From positions 1 through 14,205 of the forward strand of contig CAKZKV010000054.1 in NCBI GenBank assembly GCA_937124505.1: DNA of 14,205 nucleotides, in the 5' to 3' direction. The position numbers and the translations under genes were made by a program. The notes under the pieces were generated by a model, which made no database searches, was not told the origin of the DNA, and saw only the letters and a program-made list of their open reading frames with translations. Source of the DNA: an uncultured Alphaproteobacteria bacterium. Its GTDB lineage: Bacteria > Pseudomonadota > Alphaproteobacteria > Micavibrionales > Micavibrionaceae. This document shows, piece by piece, positions 8,218 through 14,205 of this stretch (position 1 is the first letter of the stretch; each line of letters opens with the position of its first letter).

Positions 8218-9021
8218 ATGATGAAGAGGAATCTGGGGGCTTTTTATGATGAAACCAGTGACTTTCAACAAGCACAATTCAATCACCTTGTCAGCCTGAT
8301 CCGAAAGCATCTGGAAGTTGAAACTATAGACAGTTTACTGGATATTGGTTCCGGTACCGGCAGCCGGACCAGACAATGTCTTGATATTTTCCCGAATCTG
8401 GACCACATCACGGCCATTGAACCGGACCCTGATATGTATGCACAGGGAATCTCGCAACACGCCGATCCGAAAATAAAATATCTGAAAAAAACCGCCGCTT
8501 TTATCCAACACATGAACATGGGCACCCGGCATTTTGACATGGTGCTGGCACATTGGGTCTTGCATTGGATCAAGGACAAGGACAGCTTGTTCTCATCTCT
8601 GGAGCGGGTCATTGACAAGGAAAGCCTTCTGGTTTTTTCAACATGCGAGCGCTTGCCGCAAATTCTGGTTGATCTGGATGAATATGTGCGTATTGAGTTG
8701 AAGATTCCCCCCCAAGGTGAAAGCCCCTATTACTATCTTGACCGCGCAGAATGGGAAAATCTGTTACAGCAAAATAACTGGAATATCAAATGCATTGAGG
8801 CGTTTGAAGTAACGCATCATGTTAATAATGCGGAAGAATATCTGGAACACTGGTTTACGGCCAGCACCGCCAAGTTCACATATAACCGTGACTTTGCAGA
8901 GGTCAGTGAATCTTCCCGCAAGGACATGGTCTCGTTTATGGAAAGCAAATATGGCAGCGATACAAAAGACGGTGGCTTATCTTTTACAGAAGATGTTTTG
9001 TTTGTTATAGCGGAGAAATAA
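8218..9021 (+). CDS. Class I SAM-dependent methyltransferase, target unknown
   Basis: A Rossmann-fold methyltransferase of 267 residues. Motif I is LLDIGSGTGSRT (40-51), the SAM-hydroxyl-binding acidic end of strand 2 is IEPD (67-70), and the strand-4 region is FDMVLAHWVLHWI (106-118). This last element resembles the BioC and trans-aconitate methyltransferase group, so a small carboxylate or acyl-carrier substrate is possible, but the evidence is thin. ATG 8218 is preceded by AGGAG at 8204-8208; another ATG overlaps the accC stop at 8213 in a different frame. The four-base gap after accC suggests cotranscription with it. Its last 17 bases overlap the 3' end of the opposite-strand gene, and its stop codon lies in the loop of a terminator-like hairpin. 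Confidence 0.85.
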   Translation: MMKRNLGAFYDETSDFQQAQFNHLVSLIRKHLEVETIDSLLDIGSGTGSRTRQCLDIFPNLDHITAIEPDPDMYAQGISQHADPKIKYLKKTAAFIQHMNMGTRHFDMVLAHWVLHWIKDKDSLFSSLERVIDKESLLVFSTCERLPQILVDLDEYVRIELKIPPQGESPYYYLDRAEWENLLQQNNWNIKCIEAFEVTHHVNNAEEYLEHWFTASTAKFTYNRDFAEVSESSRKDMVSFMESKYGSDTKDGGLSFTEDVLFVIAEK

Positions 9022-9514
9022 TCCGCTCTTCTTTTCTGATTTTCATGATCGTCCGTAAATTGGCGCCGATGTAAAACAATTCCAGCAAGCTGCCCCCGAT
9101 CGACCCCTGCATCAGATTATGCACAAACCAAATAAAGGTTGCCAGAAACAAGCCATAGCGCATGGGAAGTTTTTCCATGTAAAACATGCAATATGTTCCG
9201 GTCAAACCGGCAAGAATCGGCAGGACATCCAGTCCGTCTTCTATGCAAAAATATCCAAGCGGGATATATGCTGCAAAGAACAAAGGAGCGTAAGGTTTGA
9301 CGCTCTTGAAAATAGACAAAAAAGATCTGATGGAGGAAAACAGGGCCGCCCCTGCTCCGACATAGACTCCCAAAAGAAAAAAGTGAACAGCAATCGCCAG
9401 AGACGCCAACCCTATCAGGCTTTTGAGGACGTTATCCTGTCTGGATAAATAGGCCGTGAGTCCAAAACAGAATCCCAGAAGTCCTATCGCTTGAATGGTG
9501 ATGTCAAAAGACAT
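9005..9514 (-). CDS. YgjV-like inner-membrane protein
   Basis: A 169-residue, strongly hydrophobic protein with about five or six probable membrane helices: roughly residues 8-24, 31-55, 74-91, 95-110, 117-131 and 138-152. It ends in a short basic tail (MKIRKEER). Layout and motifs (IGLLGFCFGLTAYLSR at the N-terminus, then IRSFLSIF and ELFYIGANLRTI) resemble the YgjV/Imp-YgjV family, whose function is unknown. The start codon is the complement of 9512-9514. The only upstream site is a weak AAGAAAA, and a promoter candidate lies very close. It is divergent from the gene at 9594 and convergent with the methyltransferase, overlapping the latter's end by 17 bases. Family assignment is from memory. 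Confidence 0.75.
   Translation of the reverse strand: MSFDITIQAIGLLGFCFGLTAYLSRQDNVLKSLIGLASLAIAVHFFLLGVYVGAGAALFSSIRSFLSIFKSVKPYAPLFFAAYIPLGYFCIEDGLDVLPILAGLTGTYCMFYMEKLPMRYGLFLATFIWFVHNLMQGSIGGSLLELFYIGANLRTIMKIRKEERIISPL
9009..9039 (+). terminator. Possible intrinsic terminator after the methyltransferase
   Basis: A perfect 6-bp stem AGCGGA (9009-9014) / TCCGCT (9022-9027) closes a 7-base loop that contains the TAA stop of the methyltransferase. A pyrimidine-rich run (cttcttttctg) follows on the plus strand. No T-tract follows in the leftward direction, so it should work only rightward. The stem is short, so the call is moderate. Confidence 0.4.
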
Positions 9515-9522
9515 GGCGTTTT

Positions 9523-9549
9523 CTTATAGGGTTCTGCTGTATCAGTCAA
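9523..9549 (-). promoter_or_regulatory. Weak promoter candidate for the YgjV-like gene
   Basis: Read leftward, TTGACT (complement of 9544-9549) is followed after 15 bases by TATAAG (complement of 9523-9528). The spacing is two bases shorter than ideal. The expected start point would be only a base or two from the ATG at 9514, giving a leaderless or nearly leaderless message. Confidence 0.3.
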
Positions 9550-9593
9550 AGATTCTCTTTATTTTCAGAGTTTATTAAGCCTTTTTCCCTAAA

Positions 9594-10073
9594 ATGAGTA
9601 ATGTAAAAATATCGGTAAAACAAGTGATTAAGCCATTCAAATCCTTCTTCAGACCTTTTCTCATTCTTTTTGGATTCAGCAAAGAGGAGGCAAAAGTTGT
9701 ATCTCCAGTAGAACCGCAAGAACAAGAGATTGAAGGAACAGACGGCCTGATTGATGCAAACGGCGTTATTGCCCGTGAAGACAACAAGATGGCTCTGGTC
9801 ATCGATTACGAATTCGGAGATGTTCCCGTCTGGGTGGAATGGGATATTGATCTAAAACAGATCAGTATTGCGCAAAATGGGGGAGCAGTTGCCATCTTGA
9901 ATACGGTCTTAAGCGAGAAAGAAGCGCCCGATTTTGAGAATACGGATAAATTACTGTTATGCACGAATATTGGACAAGAGCGTATTGTACATACTATACC
10001 GTTATTATTACGTAGCAGTAATGACAATGAAGAAGATGAAATGGTGGATTTCGGCCAGGAACTGGCCGTTTAG
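9594..10073 (+). CDS. Unrecognised 159-residue protein
   Basis: No family is recognised. The N-terminus is basic and hydrophobic (KISVKQVIKPFKSFFRPFLILFGF, broken here at residues 5-28), which could be an amphipathic or membrane-associated segment. A Glu/Pro-rich linker follows (about 33-48). The rest (about 50-145) looks like a small mixed alpha/beta domain beginning DGLIDANGVIARED and including VPVWVEWDIDLKQISI, and the end is acidic (SNDNEEDEMVDFGQ). ATG 9594 has no good ribosome binding site. The gene is rather AT-rich compared with accC. It runs in the same direction as the 58-codon ORF starting 30 bases after its stop, so the two may be cotranscribed toward the end of rho. Confidence 0.7.
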   Translation: MSNVKISVKQVIKPFKSFFRPFLILFGFSKEEAKVVSPVEPQEQEIEGTDGLIDANGVIAREDNKMALVIDYEFGDVPVWVEWDIDLKQISIAQNGGAVAILNTVLSEKEAPDFENTDKLLLCTNIGQERIVHTIPLLLRSSNDNEEDEMVDFGQELAV

Positions 10074-10103
10074 ATAATTAAGAAAAAAAAGGAGATAGAG
10101 GGA

Positions 10104-10280
10104 ATGATTATACACGGACTAAATCAGACCACAGATGTAGGTGAATATAGAAATACATTAGCTGCCGTTTTCTCAGGGCAGATTAATATTGCGATAGAGA
10201 GAAGCTCCGCAGCAGAGCGTGTTGCAAACCTTGATGCACCCGAACAAGGTCGTGATAATACTCATGATCTGACAATGTAA
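10104..10280 (+). CDS. Small 58-residue protein with a strong ribosome binding site
   Basis: ATG 10104 opens 58 codons ending at TAA 10278-10280. The start is preceded by AAGGAG at 10089-10094, nine bases upstream, followed by a second purine-rich stretch (GAGGGA); this is among the best ribosome binding sites in the window and the main reason to believe the gene. The protein begins MIIHGLNQTTDVGEYRN, is soluble, has an Ala-rich central helix (SSAAERVANL) and ends in charged and polar residues. No family is recognised. It follows the 9594 gene by 30 bases and ends 10 bases before the convergent rho stop. Confidence 0.55.
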   Translation: MIIHGLNQTTDVGEYRNTLAAVFSGQINIAIERSSAAERVANLDAPEQGRDNTHDLTM

Positions 10281-10290
10281 TGTAGAACTA

Positions 10291-11559
10291 TTACTGGTTC
10301 ATTGACTGGAAGAAATCGGCGTTGCTCTTGGTTTCTTTCAGCTTCGTAATCAGGAATTCCACGGCATCCACCGTTCCCATCGGGTTAAGAATACGGCGCA
10401 GCACCCACATTTTCTGAAGCTCCTTACCAACGAGCAATTCTTCTTTCCGGGTTCCGGATTTCTGGATATCAATGGACGGGAAGACCCGTTTGTCGGCAAT
10501 CTTGCGATCCAGCACGATTTCAGAGTTACCCGTTCCCTTGAATTCTTCAAAGATCACTTCATCCATACGTGAACCAGTATCAATCAGGGCCGTGGCAATA
10601 ATGCTTAAGGAACCGCCCTGCTCAATATTCCGCGCCGCACCAAAGAAGCGTTTTGGACGTTGCAGGGCATTTGCATCCACACCACCCGTCAAAACCTTCC
10701 CGGAGGACGGAACAACTGTGTTGTATGCCCGTGCCAGACGAGTAATGGAATCCAGCAAGATCACCACATCGCGCTTTTGTTCAACCAGACGCTTGGCCTT
10801 TTCCATGACCATCTCGGCGACCTGCACATGACGGGCCGCAGGCTCATCAAATGTTGAGGAAATCACTTCCCCGCGCACAGAACGCGCCATGTCCGTCACT
10901 TCCTCCGGACGTTCGTCAATCAAAAGAACAATCAGATAGGCATCCGGATGGTTTTTGGCGATTGAATCTGCAATATTTTGCAGCATAACCGTCTTACCGG
11001 TTCTGGGCGGCGCAACAATCAGGGCGCGCTGACCAAAGCCAAGCGGAGAGACGAGTTCAATAATACGCTGCGTAAAATTTTTCTGTTTCTTTTTATCGGT
11101 CGGATCCTGCTCAATCTCCAGATTGATCTTGCGTTCCGGATAGAGCGGCGTGAGGTTGTCAAAATTAATACGGTGGCGGATTTTAGCCGGGTCTTCGCCG
11201 TTCACTGTTTCAACGGAAATCAGGGCAAAATAACGCTCCGACTCTTTCGGAGCGCGGATGCCGCCCATAATGATGTCCCCTGTGCGCAGACCGAATTTTC
11301 TGATCTGGCCCGGTGCAACATAAATATCATCCGGCCCCGGCAAATAGTTCTCTTCCGGTGAGCGCAGGAAGCCAAATCCGTCTTGTAATACTTCCAGAAC
11401 ACCCGTTCCCGAAATAGGCACGTCATTCTCTGCCAGTTGTTTCAAAATGGCAAACATGATGTCCTGTTTGCGCTGGTTTCCTACATTTTCAATACCCAGT
11501 TCTTCGGCAAATGCCAAAAGTTCAGCGGGGCTGCGATTTTTCAGTTCCTGGAGGTTCAT
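10291..11559 (-). CDS. rho: Transcription termination factor Rho
   Basis: Rho is the hexameric RNA-dependent ATPase/helicase that terminates many transcripts. The 422-residue protein is the standard compact form without a large insertion. It has an N-terminal helical Rho_N domain (about 1-45), a cold-shock-like RNA-binding domain (about 50-125, with the RNP-like DGFGFLR at 60-66), and a RecA-type ATPase domain. Walker A is APPRTGKT (183-190), Walker B VVILLD (265-270), the Q-loop region [12 protein letters not shown] (284-295) and the R-loop KGTGN (341-345). The start codon is the complement of 11557-11559; the ribosome binding region (AAAAGAAAA) is weak. A promoter and a leader of about 200 bases lie upstream. 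Its 3' end faces the small rightward ORF with only 10 bases between stops and no visible terminator. Confidence 0.98.
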   Translation of the reverse strand: MNLQELKNRSPAELLAFAEELGIENVGNQRKQDIMFAILKQLAENDVPISGTGVLEVLQDGFGFLRSPEENYLPGPDDIYVAPGQIRKFGLRTGDIIMGGIRAPKESERYFALISVETVNGEDPAKIRHRINFDNLTPLYPERKINLEIEQDPTDKKKQKNFTQRIIELVSPLGFGQRALIVAPPRTGKTVMLQNIADSIAKNHPDAYLIVLLIDERPEEVTDMARSVRGEVISSTFDEPAARHVQVAEMVMEKAKRLVEQKRDVVILLDSITRLARAYNTVVPSSGKVLTGGVDANALQRPKRFFGAARNIEQGGSLSIIATALIDTGSRMDEVIFEEFKGTGNSEIVLDRKIADKRVFPSIDIQKSGTRKEELLVGKELQKMWVLRRILNPMGTVDAVEFLITKLKETKSNADFFQSMNQ

Positions 11560-11756
11560 ATTTTCTTTTGATTTAAAAGGAGAATTAAGTCTCTATTCAG
11601 TCGTTTGTGGTTGGGATTTATTTGAAGTCTCAAATAATCATACGTCCTATTGGTTAAAGTATGTTAAAGCCTAGGGAATAAGTTTTGTTTTTCCTGAAGG
11701 AGATTGCACAGCAATCTGCAAAAAACGACATAAATGTGCGGAATTCTTCAAGAATT
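11560..11756 (-). promoter_or_regulatory. Untranslated leader of rho with two hairpins
   Basis: If transcription starts about seven bases after the promoter's -10 box (near 11756), rho has a leader of about 197 bases. It contains two perfect palindromes: AATTCTT/AAGAATT with a one-base loop at 11742-11756, right at the predicted 5' end, and AGATTGC/GCAATCT with a three-base loop at 11701-11717. E. coli rho is known to be controlled by Rho-dependent attenuation in its leader; similar control here is an inference from leader length only. No gene is seen in this stretch. Confidence 0.4.
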
Positions 11757-11762
11757 ACTAGT

Positions 11763-11791
11763 TTTATAATCCTGTAAAAAAAAAGAGTCAA
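11763..11791 (-). promoter_or_regulatory. Sigma70-type promoter of rho
   Basis: Read leftward, TTGACT (complement of 11786-11791) is followed by exactly 17 bases and TATAAA (complement of 11763-11768). Both boxes differ from consensus at one position and the spacing is ideal. It is the best promoter match I found in the window, faces rho, and lies just downstream of a leftward terminator that would insulate it. Confidence 0.65.
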
Positions 11792-11807
11792 CAGCTTTTA
11801 TTTCTGA

Positions 11808-11848
11808 AAAAGAAAACCCGGCACATCATATTCTATGTTGATGCCGGG
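11808..11848 (-). terminator. Leftward intrinsic terminator upstream of the rho promoter
   Basis: The arms are CCCGGC (11817-11822) with GCCGGG (11843-11848), extended past a two-base bulge by ATCA (11825-11828) with TGAT (11839-11842); the loop is about 10 bases. Read leftward, the GC-rich stem is followed directly by ttttcttttt (complement of about 11807-11816), a good U-tract. Rightward, only cttt follows, so leftward use is favoured. It implies that a leftward transcript ends here, before the rho promoter. Confidence 0.6.
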
Positions 11849-11935
11849 CTTTCCGTTGGGGATTCGTTCGCGACCTCTTTTGGTGGGTTAGGTCAGGGTT
11901 CACAGCTCAGAGATGATGCGAACGAAAACTTTATG
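11808..11935 (-). ncRNA. Candidate small structured RNA ending at the leftward terminator
   Basis: The stretch just upstream (rightward) of the leftward terminator has long-range pairing: TTCGTTCGC (11863-11871) with GCGAACGAA (11918-11926), nine perfect pairs. Nested immediately inside is a five-pair hairpin GACCT (11872-11876) / AGGTC (11890-11894). Stacked helices followed by a terminator are typical of a small RNA or of the 3' end of a small mRNA. I do not recognise a known RNA family, and no clear promoter is seen. A 65-codon leftward ORF (11893-12090) partly overlaps it and is an alternative explanation. The 5' boundary given is a guess. Confidence 0.3.
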
Positions 11936-12082
11936 AACTTCAACTTCTTCTGTTTTTTATTTATGCGAGATTTATGCCAGTTTTTATTAAGGCTTTGGGA
12001 GGCGTTCGCGAACAGCACAGGGAAAATATTTCCGCCCCCATGGAAAAGATGACCTTGAACAGGGATAGAAACAGCTTTTTTC

Positions 12083-12110
12083 TTGCTCATAGCACTGTTT
12101 ACTTTATGAT
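12083..12110 (+). promoter_or_regulatory. Promoter candidate for eipB
   Basis: TTGCTC (12083-12088), 16 bases, then TATGAT (12105-12110). The predicted start point (12117 or 12118) coincides with the ATG at 12118, so the transcript might be leaderless. The -35 box is only a partial match. Confidence 0.35.
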
Positions 12111-12117
12111 GTGGGAG

Positions 12118-13011
12118 ATGAATAAAAAAATCGGCCTTGGAATTATCGTTTTCTTTTGCCTCTGCCTGTTTGGAAGTGCGTTTCTGACTGTCGAGTCCCC
12201 CTCATCAGCGGGAATGAAAGCAACCCGATATGATGACAGCCCCGTTGAAAATCCTGATGGCAAGATGTTGCCACACAAGGCCTTGTATGAAATTTCCATG
12301 GTATCTTCCAGTAACGGCTCCCAAATTATCAACATCAGTGGGAACATGTATTTTGAATGGAAACCGACCTGCGATGCCTGGGTAACGGACCATCGTTTCA
12401 ACCTGACATATGAGTACAGTGATTCGCCAGCCATGCGGGTGACATCCGATTTTTCAACATGGGAAAGCCGGGACGGACAGACATTCAACTTTTCATCACG
12501 TCGCAGCCGGGACGGTGACTTGTATGAGGAAATTCGCGGACAGGCCACACGGAACAAGGACGGGACGGGCAAAGCCGTTTATACCATGCCCACTCCGATG
12601 GAGTTTGATCTGCCCAAAGATTTTGTTTTCCCAATGCAGCACACATTGCAGCTTTCCCGGGCCATCGGCGAAAAAAATGTAAGATTTATGAACAGAACAC
12701 TTTTTGACGGCAGTGACATGGACGGGCCGATCGAAGTCAATGCTTTTATAGGAAAAGAAGCGAATGCCATCGCCAGAATTGAGACCAGTCCGCAAATTGA
12801 TATTGGATTACTTAATGGGGCTGCCAAAGACGTTCAAATGGCCTTTTTCCCGTTGATGGATGAAGAGGTTTTTGTCGCAGATTACGAAATGGACGCTTTG
12901 TTCCATGAAAACAGTGTGATTAGTGACATGTATATAGATTACAATGAATTCAGTATTCGTCAGAAACTTGTTGCTCTTGAAAAGCTTGATGTAAAACCTG
13001 TCTGTAAGTGA
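12118..13011 (+). CDS. eipB: EipB-type periplasmic envelope integrity protein (DUF1849)
   Basis: DUF1849/EipB proteins are periplasmic, conserved in Alphaproteobacteria, and in Brucella are needed for envelope integrity; the fold is a beta-spiral related to lipoprotein-binding proteins. From ATG 12118 there are 297 residues. The N-terminus is a signal peptide: MNKK, a hydrophobic core through about residue 18, and a likely cleavage site near GSAF. The mature part starts with the family-like LPHKALYEISMVSSS (51-65). It keeps the GNMYFEWKPTCDAW segment, then STWESRDGQTFNF, FDLPKDFVFPMQH and RTLFDGSDMDG. Cys85 and Cys296 match the two cysteines known to form the EipB disulfide. The same frame is open from 11974, but that upstream part lacks a signal peptide. 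GGGAG abuts ATG 12118 and is too close to act as a usual ribosome binding site; ATGs at 12106 and 12109 are alternatives. Confidence 0.85.
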   Translation: MNKKIGLGIIVFFCLCLFGSAFLTVESPSSAGMKATRYDDSPVENPDGKMLPHKALYEISMVSSSNGSQIINISGNMYFEWKPTCDAWVTDHRFNLTYEYSDSPAMRVTSDFSTWESRDGQTFNFSSRRSRDGDLYEEIRGQATRNKDGTGKAVYTMPTPMEFDLPKDFVFPMQHTLQLSRAIGEKNVRFMNRTLFDGSDMDGPIEVNAFIGKEANAIARIETSPQIDIGLLNGAAKDVQMAFFPLMDEEVFVADYEMDALFHENSVISDMYIDYNEFSIRQKLVALEKLDVKPVCK

Positions 13012-13037
13012 TGTTGACGATATAGTAAGATTTGATC

Positions 13038-13046
13038 TGTTATGAT
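13038..13046 (+). promoter_or_regulatory. Extended -10 promoter candidate for divK
   Basis: TGT followed by TATGAT (13038-13046) forms an extended -10 element in the eipB-divK gap. A TTGACG at 13014-13019 lies 21 bases upstream, too far for normal -35 spacing. A start near 13053 would give a leader of about 20 bases containing the AAAGGA ribosome binding site. No full CtrA box (TTAA-N7-TTAA) was found. Confidence 0.35.
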
Positions 13047-13073
13047 GTAGATCAAAGGTTTAAAGGACGTCTG

Positions 13074-13439
13074 ATGGCGCAGAAAAAAGTTCTGATAGTT
13101 GAAGATAATGAGTTAAACATGAAGCTCTTTCGCGATCTTCTGGAAGCCCATGATATTCAAACAATAGAAACACGTGATGGCCTAAGGGTTATGGATCTTG
13201 CGCGCGAACACGCCCCGGATCTTATTCTGATGGATATCCAGCTTCCTCAAATATCAGGTCTTGACGTGACCAGAATGCTGAAAGAGGATAAAGACTTAAA
13301 ATCGATTCCTGTGATCGCCGTGACAGCGTTTGCCATGAAGGGAGATGAAGAAAAAATCAGAAATGGAGGATGCGAAGATTATCTATCCAAACCCATTACG
13401 GTCAATAAACTGATCGAGACGATACAGAAATACATATAA
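13074..13439 (+). CDS. divK: Cell-cycle response regulator DivK
   Basis: DivK is a single-domain response regulator that in Caulobacter is phosphorylated or dephosphorylated by DivJ and PleC, and controls the CckA-CtrA pathway through DivL. The 121-residue protein is one receiver domain: acidic Glu10 and Asp11 ([11 protein letters not shown]), phospho-acceptor Asp54 in LILMDIQLP, switch Thr84 in [11 protein letters not shown], and Lys106 in YLSKPI. It follows Caulobacter DivK closely from memory, including the GGCEDY and NELNMKLF segments. ATG 13074 is chosen over an upstream in-frame ATG at 13032 because AAAGGA (13062-13067) lies six bases before it and it gives the family's N-terminus. pleD follows after 32 bases, the usual alphaproteobacterial order. 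Confidence 0.95.
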   Translation: MAQKKVLIVEDNELNMKLFRDLLEAHDIQTIETRDGLRVMDLAREHAPDLILMDIQLPQISGLDVTRMLKEDKDLKSIPVIAVTAFAMKGDEEKIRNGGCEDYLSKPITVNKLIETIQKYI

Positions 13440-13471
13440 TTGATAATAAAATAAAAAAACGATGAGGTTAC

Positions 13472-14205
13472 ATGTCCGCCAGAGTATTAGTTGTTGATGA
13501 TATTCTACCGAACGTCAAATTGCTCGAAGCGCGTCTGAATAGTGAATACTACGATGTGCTGACGGCAACCAACGGCCCTGAAGCTTTGGAAAAAGCCGAG
13601 CAGGAAAGTCCGGATATCATCCTGCTGGATATTATGATGCCCGGGATGGACGGATTTGAAGTCTGCAAACGTATCAAGGAAAATCCTGCGACAACACACA
13701 TTCCGGTGGTAATGGTCACGGCCCTGACGGATGCAGAAGACCGGGTTCGAGGTCTGGAAGCCGGGGCGGACGATTTCCTGAGCAAGCCGATCAATGATAC
13801 AGCGTTGATGGCGCGTGTCAGATCTCTGGTGCGTTTAAAAATCACGGTTGATGAATGGCGTATTCGTGAAAACACGGCAAACCAGTTGGGCGTTGCCAAT
13901 GATGCGGTCAGCCCCATGAAAGAGCCGGTTGAGCATGCCAAAGTCCTCATCATTGAAGATCAGGACTTTGAAATCAATAAATTTACCGGGGCTTTGGCCA
14001 TTGATCAGGACGAGGTTTATACCGTCCTGAATGGAACAGAGGCCTTGAGAAAAATCCAAGAACAACCCTTTGACTTGCTGATTGTCAGCTTGAACCTTCA
14101 GGGAGAAGACGGACTGCGACTATGTTCTCATTTACGTTCAAATGAGCGCAGCCGTTCAACCCCTATTATCATGATTGGGGTTGAAGAGGACATGAACCGT
14201 ATTGC
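13472..14205 (+). CDS. pleD: PleD-type response regulator, 3' end outside window
   Basis: PleD is a REC-REC-GGDEF diguanylate cyclase that makes cyclic di-GMP and drives polar differentiation in Caulobacter. Only the first 244 codons are in the window. The first receiver has Asp9-Asp10 (VVDDILPNVKLLEARL), phospho-acceptor Asp53 in LLDIMMPGMDGF, Thr83 and Lys105 (LSKPI). The second receiver starts near residue 156 (AKVLIIEDQDFE) and has Ser206 in DLLIVSLNL where the phospho-acceptor Asp would be. A degenerate second receiver is also found in Caulobacter PleD, where it acts as a dimerisation adaptor. The GGDEF domain lies beyond base 14205 and is inferred. ATG 13472 has GAGG at 13464-13467. It is probably cotranscribed with divK. 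Confidence 0.9.
   Translation, partial: MSARVLVVDDILPNVKLLEARLNSEYYDVLTATNGPEALEKAEQESPDIILLDIMMPGMDGFEVCKRIKENPATTHIPVVMVTALTDAEDRVRGLEAGADDFLSKPINDTALMARVRSLVRLKITVDEWRIRENTANQLGVANDAVSPMKEPVEHAKVLIIEDQDFEINKFTGALAIDQDEVYTVLNGTEALRKIQEQPFDLLIVSLNLQGEDGLRLCSHLRSNERSRSTPIIMIGVEEDMNRI

Noticed and set aside
11893..12090. 65-codon leftward ORF before the rho terminator
   Set aside because: Not annotated as a gene because it has no ribosome binding site, no known family and a Lys/Phe-rich end from AT-rich sequence. It is kept only as an alternative in the small-RNA finding.
11974..12117. In-frame upstream extension of eipB
   Set aside because: Starting at 11974 would put 48 residues before the signal peptide, which should be N-terminal in a periplasmic protein, and it crosses the candidate promoter.
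13440..13471. Separate promoter or CtrA box for pleD
   Set aside because: The 32-base gap is A-rich with only a GAGG site; no TTAA-N7-TTAA and no good promoter boxes.
1..14205. CRISPR arrays, tRNA or rRNA genes, transposase genes, prophage genes
   Set aside because: Looked for regularly spaced repeats, tRNA-like cloverleaf ends and transposase or phage motifs; none seen.

Overview
The window looks like a chromosomal segment of an alphaproteobacterium of moderate GC content. The strongest evidence is at the right end, where an EipB/DUF1849 envelope protein, DivK and a PleD-type response regulator follow each other; this divK-pleD pair and EipB are alphaproteobacterial hallmarks. The GyrA-type C-terminal insertion and the aroQ-accB-accC cluster fit the same group. 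The genus cannot be named from the sequence alone.

Layout, left to right. Positions 1-2580 hold most of gyrA, whose start lies outside the window. A very AT-rich small membrane-protein ORF (2570-2932) overlaps its end. Next come a serine beta-lactamase-fold hydrolase with no signal peptide (3035-4432), an unrecognised gene split by one in-frame amber codon (4442-5005) and an RBBP9/YdeN-like alpha/beta hydrolase (5052-5615). The metabolic core follows: aroQ (shikimate pathway), accB and accC (biotin carboxyl carrier and biotin carboxylase of acetyl-CoA carboxylase). A decayed four-helix-bundle (S23/IVP-like) element with inverted-repeat edges sits exactly between accB and accC. A class I methyltransferase abuts accC and overlaps tail-to-tail with a leftward YgjV-like membrane protein. 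Two unrecognised small genes (9594-10073 and a 58-codon ORF at 10104-10280) run into the convergent rho gene.

The 558-base gap between rho and eipB (11560-12117) is not empty. It holds a good sigma70-type promoter for rho (TTGACT-17-TATAAA), a leader of about 200 bases with two short hairpins, a leftward intrinsic terminator upstream of that promoter, and a structured stretch that could be a small leftward RNA. The eipB promoter candidate lies so close to its ATG that the message could be leaderless.

Most of the window is housekeeping: DNA supercoiling, aromatic amino-acid precursor synthesis, fatty-acid initiation, transcription termination, envelope integrity and cell-cycle signalling (DivK and the diguanylate cyclase PleD). 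I see no clear new multi-gene system. The most interesting places are the boundary elements: the IVP-like insertion in the acc cluster, the amber-split gene, the possible small RNA beside rho, the AT-rich ORF at the gyrA end, and the small ORF before rho.
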